A DNA stretch of 64,000 nucleotides from Plecoglossus altivelis (taxonomy: Eukaryota; Chordata; Actinopteri; Osmeriformes; Plecoglossidae): assembly GCA_036571765.1 (NCBI GenBank), contig BROE01000010.1, forward strand, positions 10,885,865 to 10,949,864, written 5' to 3'. The position numbers and the translations under genes are program-made. Below the pieces are notes generated by a model that saw only the letters and a list, made by a program, of their open reading frames with translations, did not search any database and had not been told where the DNA came from. Below are positions 21,661 through 32,945 of this stretch, one piece after another. The first letter of the stretch is position 1. Each line of letters opens with the position of its first letter.

Positions 21661-23563
21661 TGGGGGGGGGTCAGGGTGTGGTTCTAGAGGTCAGACACCC
21701 CACTCCTTCCTCTTCCTTCCACTGGGAGGGGTCTGCAGTGTCCTAACAGCAGGAAAGGACTGAAGGCCAGTGCACAGCCTTGTCCTCTTCCTACGCCATT
21801 AATCTCTGACACCCGCACACAATTAGGTTCTCTGTCTCACACATACACACACACACACAAATAAAAAGAAAAGCGGATCCTGCGGGAAGACAAAAGATAA
21901 TCAAACAAGATGGCCGACGTACAGAATTGACCTGCACACACAACATTTCGCTCCTTATCGCTGAGCCCTCATAAAACAATCAAACCACCACGACATAACT
22001 TCCTTGAGATCAAGGATTTATCCAGTCCAGAGCTTGAAAACAGGAGGATACAGGCACCTCCTTTTCGTTTTCAGGAAACACGTAATCTTTTGTTCAATAA
22101 ATAATACGGTCCATCTCTAAACTTTGACATCCTTCCACACACTGTCTGAAGAGGCTGGATGCATGCAATCAGCAAATTATTGACGGACTAAACGAGGGAG
22201 GCTCTGACTCACTGAGGTCATTAAGCAGGAGAGGGGAGACTTAATGTTTCCTGTGTGCGCGGATGTGCCAGTCCTGAGACAATGCTAATTAAATCCTCCT
22301 CTTCCATTATCTACTTCTTTTTGCTTTAATTAAGAGGGCTGATTAAGAGTCTCGACAGAGGTCGTCTCCTCGCGTACTCATCCACAGGATAACCTGACTG
22401 CGTTACGCTCGGCGCTGCAACCTTCTGCAGCTGGAAAGAACCACGGCTGTGAACTGTGACCATGGAGTTGAAGGTCCTCCACGTTCTATCAGGGCGCGAT
22501 GTCGATTAGCTGGGACTCTGCGGTCTTGTCTGTACAGGTCAGAGAAGGAAAACAGCAGACGGTAGAACCCTGAAGGACAAATACCGTAAGTCTTCAAACA
22601 AAGAGTGCTATGATGTTAACTGAGGTCATGCCTTGGCCAGGCGCACCTCATTGGTTGGTTGCGGACGCCGCTGTGTTAGCGTGGTGATTGAATGATCACC
22701 ATGACGCCATGTGACGACGTGCCCCTGCACCTTCCCTGGGGCTGTAGTGGTGTGCGTGTCATTAGGTGCTGCCGTGTTACGGGTGTGTGTATCAGGAGTT
22801 GGGGTGTGTGTTGGCACGGTAGCAGTATATATATATATATATATATTCCTCATCACGCTCGATCGGGAGCAATAAGTACGTTACGGTTGCCAGACATGAT
22901 GGTTCAATTCCCCCTGGGGACACAGATCATTAGGTTTGGTTATAAGGCAACCTATAAGGTCACATATCCTGTCATAAAAGCACACTTCTGATGTTGGGCG
23001 TTTTAAGCGGAACCATTGTGACTCAGAATCTTCATAAACACTGTTTCGCCTCTGTTTTACCACCTCATTTATTGAGGAGCATAGAGGCACACATCGCACC
23101 AGTGTTTTCTCAAACATAGTGCGTTGCAGCGATCTAGCCAGCACATGCCCCCTCTGCAGGGAGGACCAACATGCCCTCGTCTTTATGTGTTCTGATGGCG
23201 CTCCATTAACCATGAAGGTTATTAGCCCATGGCAGTTATACAAGGAGCCAGGTCCACCAAAACAGAAATTCCAAGAAGCACTGACCCGCACATGGGAACG
23301 TACACGCTATTAAACCAGCCTCTCACATATTACTGTAATAAACGCTTCCGCAACAGCCTTCATGGCCTTTTTAATTACATCCATTCGTCTTCCAGGCCTT
23401 GTACAGCCTCATTTCACCACCGGCCCGCTTCTGGTTGAAGATCTTAGGCTTGGCACGTCTAGACGAAATGGACTGTCTACAGCATCTTCTAGGTTACATA
23501 CTGCACACCCATTGACCCCTCGGACAATAATTCACAAGATTCTCAGGTGACCTTTTAAATGGG

Positions 23564-23569
23564 TTTATT
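23564..23569 (-). terminator. zp3: zp3 poly(A) signal
   Basis: TTTATT on the + strand reads AATAAA on the minus strand, 43 bp past the zp3 stop codon (TGA, 23613-23615). A 3' UTR of about 60-80 nt is implied. Confidence 0.7.
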
Positions 23570-23612
23570 CATAAGAACGGTAATGGAAAGTTTGTGTTTG
23601 GCAAAAAGGAGC

Positions 23613-25956
23613 TCACGCAGGACCTGGTTTGTCTTTGGAACATGCAGAGGAAGGTAGATTATGGCTCAGTCTCAGGTACAACAGTGTTCCCATGACAGCC
23701 AGCCAAACAACAGTAGCGCACACTCCAGCCAAGACCACAAGCAGGAAGGACATTCCTAGATGGGGGGGGGGGGGTGCAAATGTTAGCGAGATCAGAATAT
23801 TTTGGAAATGTATTCCTTCCATGCATTTTCAAAAAGTGATTAAATCATTTCCCTACTCGTGAGAATAAATATAAGGGAGGCGTATCCAATTGCAGAAGAA
23901 GATTGCAGTCATCCATGTGTCAAATAAGCAAACTAAATGAAAATTCAGTCATCATCTTATCAGTTAGAGGCAGGAGGTGAGAAGGTCCCACCTTCTGAGG
24001 CTTGGTCCTCCACCACCTGCAGCTCTGTCTGCTCAGCAGGAAACCCCTGAAGAGCTTCTTCCTGCACTCTGCTCTGGATCAAGATGGGCCCCAGGACTTC
24101 ATCCCTTTCCCATCGATGGTCTGGACAACAAGACAGTAATGATACCCACATTACTGGGGAAGAATTCAACAACCGCTTTCCTCATCCATCTGGCAAGGTG
24201 TTCCGTACCTTCATCTGAGGTCAGACTCCTCCTCTTCCTCTGGCGAGTGCAGGTCCTCTTACAGCAGTCGCACACGTCGGACGAGCCTTCTGCAGGTCTC
24301 CACCTACATGGAGGACAGAGGGAGGACTCGTTAACTCAGCCAACCTCAGGCACGGTTGACCTTCAGAAACGACACGCGATGCTTTCTGGACCAACCCGAA
24401 AGCACGAGAGTCAAAGGAGCAGGCCTTGTTCTCAGAGTCGTAGGGGATAAAGGCAGATCTTGCCTTCAGGTGACAGGTGATATAGATCTGTGAAAAATGG
24501 TCAAATGTAAAAAAAAATTTAAAAAAAATGAGGAGTTGGGATTATCCATGAGCGGCAGCCCACAGTGTAGAGATGTTCTGGCTCATTCTACTCACTGAAC
24601 TCCTGTCATCCAGGTGGAACTTAAAGGCTTCAAGCGCCAGCTGGAGTCTTTCAGGGCTGGTCGTCTGTAAAAAGTGGGACTCGGAGCCTGTCATGTCGCC
24701 ATCCATTAAACACCTGGAGGCAGAAAACAAAGGAGATGTTTAATAGTCAACATGCAGGTTGACAGGTAGCGTTTCCCCTTCACTACACAGGCTCACCCAT
24801 GGTTCTGAATGAAGGAATATCTGGGTTCAGAGTTCACATCCGGGGACAGTGTGGCCACACATTGGTCTATGAATATCCTGAGGGGGGCATGATTGGACAG
24901 ATAAACAGATGCCTCTATGTTGATTAAATCACCCAGGTAGTAGTGACCCGATGACCTCCTAGCTTGCCAGTCCTCTAAAAAAAACAACACAAAAACAAAT
25001 TTAACTTGTGTGAATTGGCAACATTTACCCGTTTCTGTCCAACCTGATATGTAGTTGAGGACAGTACAAGGTTTCAGTCTCTAGAAGCCTGTGTCCTGTC
25101 CTGTCCCCCCCCCCCCCCAAGTCTGGACTCACGAGTCATGAAGTGGAGTGAGAAGTGCAGCTGCTGTTCCACCACTGCGGAGGAGACAAAGGGGATCCAG
25201 GTGGGAGCCAGACCCTTGCTGCTCACATTGAGATGGCTGGATAACAGAAACACAAGTCAGCAGCCTGTCGTTTCAGATGAGGACGCTCTCATACCTGAGC
25301 AGCTCGCATGTGGAAGGTTACTGGTTCACGCGAGTCAGAACATCCTCACCTTTGATAATAGCATTGTATGCCGACCTCAGCTCCGTTGCCCCTGACGATG
25401 GGGGTTCCTTTGAGGGGCGTTGGAGCGTAAGCCAGTCTGAAGGTGTAAACGAGGACATCCTCAAACGCCTGAGGGATCAACAAACGTATGTTCAGTCTCC
25501 ACCTTCCCTCACCCTCAAACATCTCCCAACCCCCCCTCCCTCCTTCCCTCCTTCCCTCCCCTCCACACAACAAGCCCATTGTCACACCGTCAGCACGCTG
25601 TCGCATCCCTCCAGGGCTGTCTCAAAAAGCATCCTCTCCCTCTCCCGGTCGAAGGCTGTCACAGGGCAGTCCCCCAGGGTCAGGTCAGCAGGGTCGATCA
25701 GCTGACCAGTCCCCAGGAAGTCCTGCTGGGCCACCACACGCACCAGAGCCTCCCCACACTCCACCTCCACGCTGTGGGCTGGCACCGGCCCTGGCTCCCG
25801 CTCTGGTGCTGTTGGTAGTATGTGGAGTTTAAGGGGTGCTGTGGTGGCCCAGCGTGGCTCCAAAGCTGGCTGCTTTCCATCGCGAACGAAATTAAATCCC
25901 ACGCAAATGTGGGACAGGAACAAAACCAGCTTGACAAGGTACACTTCAACCCACAT
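23613..25956 (-). CDS. zp3: Zona pellucida sperm-binding protein 3-like egg-coat glycoprotein (complete, 9 exons)
   Basis: This gene encodes an egg-envelope (chorion/zona) glycoprotein. Minus-strand exons: 25588-25956, 25350-25468, 25133-25236, 24797-24974, 24596-24713, 24396-24487, 24209-24303, 23992-24120 and 23613-23755. They stay in frame, total 1347 nt and give 448 aa. Exon lengths 119, 104 and 92 appear to match the mammalian ZP3 pattern as I recall it. Features in order are an N-terminal hydrophobic signal peptide (about 1-20), a ZP-N half starting near SVEVECGEA with FLGTGQLIDPADLTLG, ZP-C motifs (IFIDQCVATLSPD, CLMDG, IYITCHLKA, NKACSF, then WRPAEGSSDVCDCC at 328-341), a furin-type site RKRR (349-352), the external hydrophobic patch EVLGPILIQ (366-374), and a transmembrane helix (about 403-427) with a short tail. 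Exon 6 is read with donor GG|gttggt because only that phase restores the WRPAEG motif. Fish have several zp3 paralogues; which one this is remains open. It faces the myosin tail to tail. Confidence 0.93.
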
Positions 25957-26077
25957 CTCCGCAACTTGTCCTTCGCACTCTCAGAAGCACTACAGTTTTA
26001 ATTTTGGATAGGAAACCTCTCGTGCTTGAGAGCAGCTATTTCTGAGTGACTGATTGCAACCCAGCCCTGCAGTCGCA

Positions 26078-26083
26078 CACCTG
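26078..26083 (-). promoter_or_regulatory. zp3: Candidate E-box upstream of zp3
   Basis: CACCTG on the + strand (CAGGTG on the sense strand of zp3) sits about 125 bp upstream of the start codon. Vertebrate zona genes are known to be driven in oocytes by FIGLA through a proximal E-box. The motif is short and common, and no convincing TATA box is visible, so support is mainly positional. Confidence 0.3.
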
Positions 26084-26611
26084 TTGAGGATTGGTGTAAT
26101 TAGCGCTTCAACCGCCCCTGTCTTTTCCCTGGTCCGATTCAGGTAATTACAACACAAAGTGTGTGCAAAATGTAGGAAGGGTTTGGTACTGCACAATAAA
26201 TATTTTAATTCACCAGCTTTAGCTGGAAGTAAACTAAACCTGAGTTGAGAGGATCGTATAAATAGAGAAAAAAAGAAACTAAACGGAAAAAACATTCCAA
26301 ATGGCAGGTTTGTTTTCAGCCAATGAATAAGGGTGTGCTGCATCTCAAACTGTCATAATGAAAAGAAAAGTAGCCTCCTTAAAAACCGCATAAAGGCTTT
26401 GTTTGACAGTAAGTGCCACTTCTTGTTCTCATAAGGGAAAAACCAGTGATCTCCTGTGGTGTTAAAACTCTCACGTCTACGCTCAAGGTCTAAAATGACT
26501 TGGGTTATTGAAACGCTCATTAGGATCGGAGCAGCGTGATGTTTAGAAAAACCTTGTGGAGGTGATGTTTGACTGTTCCCAGTGCAACATTGGAAATGTC
26601 AGCAGTGAGTC

Positions 26612-26706
26612 TGCGTGTGTGTGAGTGAGTGTGTGTGTTTGTGTGTGTGTGTGAGAGAGTGTGTGTGCGTGTGCGTGTGTGTGTGCGTGTATGAGAGAGT
26701 GTGTGA
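26612..26706. repeat. GT microsatellite with GAGAGA interruptions
   Basis: (GT)n alternating with gagaga and gcgt variants, upstream of zp3. Confidence 0.85.
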
Positions 26707-28994
26707 GTGACAGTGAACAGGATCTGGAACCTCTGACTTGTCAGCAGTTCTGCCAGTCACACCTGTGACCCAGGGAAACCAAACTACAACAACAGGAACT
26801 GGGCCCCTGTTCTGGATGGGAGGATTCCACTCTAAAGATGCCCCCTTGCCCTCAGTAATATCTACACATCTATTGACTACGAAATGCTCAAATAGTCCTT
26901 GGCAACGAGGATCATAAGTGAGTATCTCTTACAACTCGGACGTAGATACCAATGAAAATCACTTTGCAGGATTAAGGCTGGCGGTAAGGCGATAAGGCTT
27001 TCATGGCATCTCATTTGGAATACCTTGGAGGAAAAAAATCGGACTCCATTTTCAACGCCACACAACAAAACGCGTGGTACGTTCCAGTATTGTTTCGTCT
27101 GAAATTCCAGAATTAATTGGTTCCCCCCCCTCCTTCCCCCATCTCTCCCTCAAGACCTCTCCATTGTCGGGACTCTGGGCCTTGTCTGCTGCTGATCTGC
27201 AGCCAAACAAAAGGCAGAGCGGAGAGAAAAGGCTGCTGTGTGATCAGTCTAGCCAGCCAGTCAGTATCCTGGCTCTACGTCTTCATCTAACTCAGTTAGG
27301 AGCCCTAATTTAGCCCCTGGGGAGCCCCCATCCCCCCCCTAGACACACGCACACACGTACACAGGCATGCACACACACACACACATCCACACGTACACCG
27401 CCCCAGGGAGCTTGTAAATGGGCTGGCCATCCTCTCCCAGCCCTGCTCCTCCTGCGCTTCTCTCGTCTCCTCCCATCGACAACACCAAGCCATCTGGAGG
27501 ACAGCACAGGTACGGTCGCTGTGACCATTACACACGCACACTTTTCTTCATATAGAACATTAAGCCATTTTATGGTCAGGAGACCATGCAAGAAGCCGGC
27601 CAGACCAGACCAGACCGCAGATGCTGTCGGTGACACATTGAAACAGAGGAGCCATTTACTGATAGAACAAAGTCAGAAACAAGGCCATTTGGCTGCCGGT
27701 CCTGTGTAACATGCTGGTAATGGTTATAGGGGTGCATTATGCATGTGCAGAGGAGGCAGATCGTTGTTAGCCTGCTGTTACAGTGTGAGCGTTCAAGAAC
27801 ATTGAGTTTGCAGATGTTCATCATTCAGCATCCATGGCGGTGGAGCATGGAGAAGACAGGGACACAGTTTTTACTGTGCCATGACCGCCCAGTCCTTCTC
27901 TACTCAGGGCAGACATCTGTTAGGATCGTCAACGTGGAAGCGACAGCTGCGCTATGATCTCACTGCGAAGGGTTTGCATTGGCTAAAACAATAGTTCAAT
28001 GAACCTTTAAGCATGTCATGGAAAGTCGAAGGTGCTGAATGAAGAAGAGGGAAGGAGGGAGGTGGAGTTCTGAGGAGGAGGAGGGGACATAGAGAGAGAG
28101 AGAGATCCCAAAGGAAGGGAGGTAGAGAGGAAAGGACAGACAGGAGGATCAACAGAGAGAAATGAGCCGGTAGACTGAGTCTCTCTGGAGGTACAGGCTA
28201 ACAGACAAAACCCCTGGTGCTGGTGGTCCCAGGGGGAGTACCAGGGGTATAATACCAACACGCTCCATTCACCTCCATTCCCTGCAGGTTAGCTGTGAAG
28301 AACGAGGCGAGCTTGGCTGTTGCACACGTCGCTGATGTCCTGTTATTAAAGACATGCATCACCCCACCTCACCACAGACCAGTGTAGACCACACACAGAC
28401 GGCAGCACACTCCGGAACATGGCATCTAGCACACTAACTCACAGTCTTTCTTTTTCACTGACTCACTCACTCACGCACTCACACGCCCAACAGACATCCA
28501 CACGCATTCTCTTTCCATTGGGTTGAAAGCATATCTGATGTAACATTTACCAAAAGCCATCATGACACACCAGGGGAATGAACGTTACCCAGAATTCCGA
28601 TGTGTGTTTTTTTTTCTCACAGTGGCGTGTGGGGTTGACGCAATCCGATTCACCCTGTCTTTGTTTGGACTCTGTGGCATTTCTGGTAAAAGTTTTTCTG
28701 TGCAGAACAGGGCACACAGGTTACAGGGAGAGGAATCCTGGTGTCGTGTTGTAAAGGTCTTTCCTGTGCGATGATTGGCAGGTGTCACTGACCCACAGAT
28801 GCCACAATAGCACGGTCAGTGAACCAAGTCTTGACCTGTGTTGCCCCCCATGCCCCTGAACCTCACAGATCGTCAACAGAGACATCTGGTCAAGGAAAAA
28901 TAGTTTCTCCCAACCACAACCTAAAATTCCCCTCAAAAAGGAACAAAAACATAATTGTAGTATGAAAACCCACTGCACACAAGCACCCCACGCA

Positions 28995-28996
<2 letters not shown>

Positions 28997-29045
<49 letters not shown>

Positions 29046-29075
29046 TCTCACTCACACACACACACACACACACAC
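28997..29075. repeat. (CT)n-(CA)n compound microsatellite
   Basis: A (CT)n run of about 50 bp runs directly into (CA)n. Confidence 0.95.
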
Positions 29076-31384
29076 TCACACAGCAGTTGAGGTTTACACT
29101 CCGGGCTGCCTACTGAATCTATGTCATTTCTACAGCAAAGCAAAAGCCCTCTTGTTTGATAAACAATTTGTCAGTGATGTATTGCAAGCCGACCCTAATA
29201 GGATTGTCTATGAGACATGTGCATGAGTTTCCCCCTTTCCAGTTGGGTGGCTGAACAGAAGCAGAGCCCTCCAGTACGTGGTGGGTGGGTGGGTGGGTGG
29301 GCTGGAAGACTGAGGGAAGAGAACGCTGCAATTACATGGAAATGGCATAATCATCCATGATGGATGACTGCCTCAGCCCATCCACAGTGCTTGTAGCTTA
29401 GTTCCTCCAACCCAATATCATTAGGGTGAGGCACGGGAAATGATGGAATACCTAATGGTTTGGCTTTGTGTTTTATTTCACCCTTTACAGGTAATTGGTA
29501 AGTGGCTGAATCGAATTACGCTTTGCGGTCGACTTACACGCTTGGAGGAGCGGTTAGTCCGCGCCGGGACGTTGGCCTGGACTCGCTTCCTGAATCCTGA
29601 CGTGGAAGGATAGGATTTTAATTCTGGAGAGTTCTGAGTGAAGCCCATGTTTAAAACAAACAGGAGACTGACAATCTCAGGTAGGGACAGATGCCTCCTC
29701 TAGGTGGCAGTGTGGGACCTACGTTTTCCCTTGATGTGTGTGGCAGGGTTCCACCACAGAGCACAGTGTCACTCCAACCCTGCTCCTCCTGAGGAGTACA
29801 GAGACTGAGCTGAGAGGTTTATTTTAAGATGAGACTTATGCTACATTGCCGAATGAACTCGCCGCCTTAATTTTGCATTTGGTAGTCTGAGCTCGTTCCT
29901 TTAATTCCGCGTTTGATACGCAGGTTTTGAAGCATTCTCTGCATTGGAAGCTAAATGTACGTCTTTTAACAGAACTGGATCCAGGCCTCAGGGGCTGAGA
30001 AATGATTGCGATCTCAGGAGGAGAACTATTTGTAAATCTGAAATGAACATCAAAAATGCCGTCAGCGCCCGTTCTGTAGGAGTAGGAGTTGTCTCCCGCC
30101 GAACGTGGCGCAGCAAGGTGAGAAACAAGCAGCCTGTTCTCAGACAGCCACAAAAACCAGGCGTGGAGAGAACCTGGAAAGCTGGGGGGGGAAAAAATCC
30201 CAAGCTTTGTTTTCTGTCTCTCCCGTCAGACGAATCTTTTGATGCGTGATGTGTCTGTGCCCCTCCCGGCTTTGTGACATCACCGCAGCACCACGTTCCC
30301 CAAGGGAGCCTCATTACCCAGAATTCCAGGGGCTGAAGACTGTAGCTGACAAATCCGCCATTACTCTGTTCTCACCACTCTGGGAGAGAGAGACTGTCAC
30401 CCTGGAGACGTAGACAGATGTTAAGTTACGGCAAAAAACAAACAACTCAAAAATAGCTCTCCATCGTAGGCATGATCTGTGAAAACGTTATTTGCGTCGG
30501 GGTTTTGATGATGGCTGTGACGTTGGATTGTTTTTGACACCCTCCCTCCTTGTGATGTTTTGGTTCCTCCAGAGTGGAGCTCAGACGAGGGAGGATGTGT
30601 CAGTTGTTTGATGGCGTCCATCTCTCATCCTCTTTAGCAAAGTTAAACTTGGGAAGGGACACTTGAACCTGGAGCGTCTTGCTGCGCCAGCTGGGTCAAC
30701 TGACCCGCATCCTTCCAAACCGGCCTGCGTGCACGAGCTTGGCGTGGGGGCTTGCGTTTACGTGGATGGAGTCGACCGGCCACACTCCAGCAGCGAATTA
30801 AAATTCACCCCCTTCCTCCTGATCCTCTCCCCCCTACCCCCTTTCCACCCACAAGACAATATTCTGATCAGAGAAAACATGGCAGCAACAAATGAGTCTT
30901 CGAAACTTCTCCTGACATGGAAATCATTCTTTTCTAATGCCAGCACCACTCCTGACGCTCAGACACGGATGGTGCTCGCAGGAGAGGAAAATAGTTACCA
31001 TATTCTCCCGGTGACATTTGAAAGATATTTACCGTGTAAAGATCCTGGCATTTCACTCTGTGCTCTAATAATATCCTGAAATATGAATAGGAGTTTGGAG
31101 TGTCTCAACTCCTGGGGAGCTTTTGTTAACAGGTATTGATTGGTCTTCCGGGAGGGGAAATGACAGGCGTGGAGACCTGGCGAGAGTCATTCTTACTCAT
31201 TATCCTGGGCGGCTGTCAGAGACCATGAACCACCCAGCTCAAGCTGTGTTCCCCACCCTGACTGTGGAGCCTAGCCAGACTGAAGCCAGCCCTGTCCCTG
31301 TCTTTTCCCCTGCCCCTGAGAAGGAACCACTCCTGGCCCTGGCTAGACATGGAGGGAACCTTCTGGTCATGGGCGGAGGACAAC

Positions 31385-31399
31385 TCACACACTCACACA

Positions 31400-31443
<44 letters not shown>

Positions 31444-31510
31444 CACAGACACAGACAAAAAGACACACCCACACAAAGATACACAGAGAGACATACAGAT
31501 ACACACAGGC
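31385..31510. repeat. (CA)n-(TA)n-ACAGA compound repeat
   Basis: (CA)n to about 31430, then (TA)n to 31443, then degenerate acacaga units. Confidence 0.9.
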
Positions 31511-32773
31511 ATGCTTCCTGAGACTCACAAATGTGAGGGTCATTAAAATAAATGGTTTTGATAGATGATAAATTAATGAATTTTTTTGCTTTAGTCTGGA
31601 TCAATCCTTGACTGCAGTTGGAAATAAAATCTGCAATGTCTAATTCAATTTGAATTGATCTCCAAAAGGTTGGGGGAGGAGACTGCAGTGGTGGGGCTCC
31701 TCATTCTGTCGAAATGTGTTGTTGTTCTGCGCACTGCTGGAGAGTTGGGGAAATACAGAATTGATTTTCTGAAAACGCTTGGATGAAAATTATTTACTTC
31801 CAGTTCAGTTTTTTTTCCTTTTATTAACAGTGGAACTCAGGTAGATATGTGTTCTCTTGCATTTAAACAGTGTTGAACATTGTTCATTGACTTTGATTTG
31901 TTTCTTTTTGGTTGCCGTCATTCATTTTCAACCTTGAAGCCGGCCAATCTGACCGTCTAATGATACCGATTTGATCTGGTCGGACAACCGAGCTGTTTGT
32001 TTTTGACCTGCATGACATACCGTCTTCCAGGACAGAAGATCACCAGTCAAAGGCAGCTTCATTCCCCCACCTCCTTCCCTCCCCATATGGCTTTGACTCC
32101 TCCATTTTAAAAAGCTCCATTGAACTCTCCTCAAACCTACCAGCGTTCTCTAACACCTCCCTGTCCTTCAGGCATGACGACAGGGGGCTGCCCCGATTGG
32201 CAGTTGCCGTGGCAGCCATGTGATTTACAGGTCAGTGAAGTGTTGTAATGGAGCCGACGAGGCAAGGATTCCTCCTCCAATCACAGTGCACTTTCCCCCC
32301 TTTCCCTGCCCAACCCAGATATTGCCACCTCCTCAAAAACACACAGTTGCACACCTGCAACCTCCCCCGACACACACACACACACACACATCCACGTACA
32401 CGTTACATCCACACCACGACACACGTACACACAAATCCCACTTTATGGGGGATAATCCAATGACAGCCAATTTGCTGGAGGGGATATACTTTTTTATTTT
32501 ATTCTTTATTTATCTATCGGTTTTGCTTTTACAAGGCAATTTGTTTGGTGGCAGATAGGAGAGGGAAGTATTAACCTAGCTTTCCATTACCATGCCACCC
32601 TCCTCCTCCTCCTCATCTTCCTCCTCCTCCCATCCTCCAGCCCCTTCATCCTTTTAAGATTAAGCTGACCAGAAAAGAAGCATAATCATTAAAGTGTCAC
32701 ATTTCAGCAAAGAAGAGGAGGAGGTGGGTTTTAAGGTCTTGGTAAAAGTCTCTCTCTCACTTCCTTTTTCCCC

Positions 32774-32781
32774 CTCCCTCG

Positions 32782-32830
<49 letters not shown>

Positions 32831-32857
32831 CTCTTTCTCCTCTCTCTTTCTCACTCA

Positions 32858-32889
<32 letters not shown>

Positions 32890-32945
32890 CTCCCTCTCTC
32901 TCTCTCCTCTCTTTCTGTCCTCTGTTTACTTCTCTCCCTCTCATC
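32774..32945. repeat. CT-rich pyrimidine tract
   Basis: (CT)n runs with ttct and actc interruptions. The minus strand is a purine tract of the same length. Confidence 0.9.

Larger units (their letters stand above)
19226..23563. other. Intergenic DNA between convergent MYH and zp3
   Basis: No coding exon is recognised. It contains a weaker CTCF-like motif (ctgtagagggcagta, 19319-19333), the GC-rich candidate exon at 20440-20544, a GT-rich tract of about 420 bp (21238-21660), a (TA)n run (22826-22846) and an AT-rich stretch near 22270-22345 rich in attaa motifs. Confidence 0.6.

Noticed and set aside
30663..31079. 138-aa open frame on the + strand
   Set aside because: No domain or family similarity recognised; flanks give no promoter or splice evidence.
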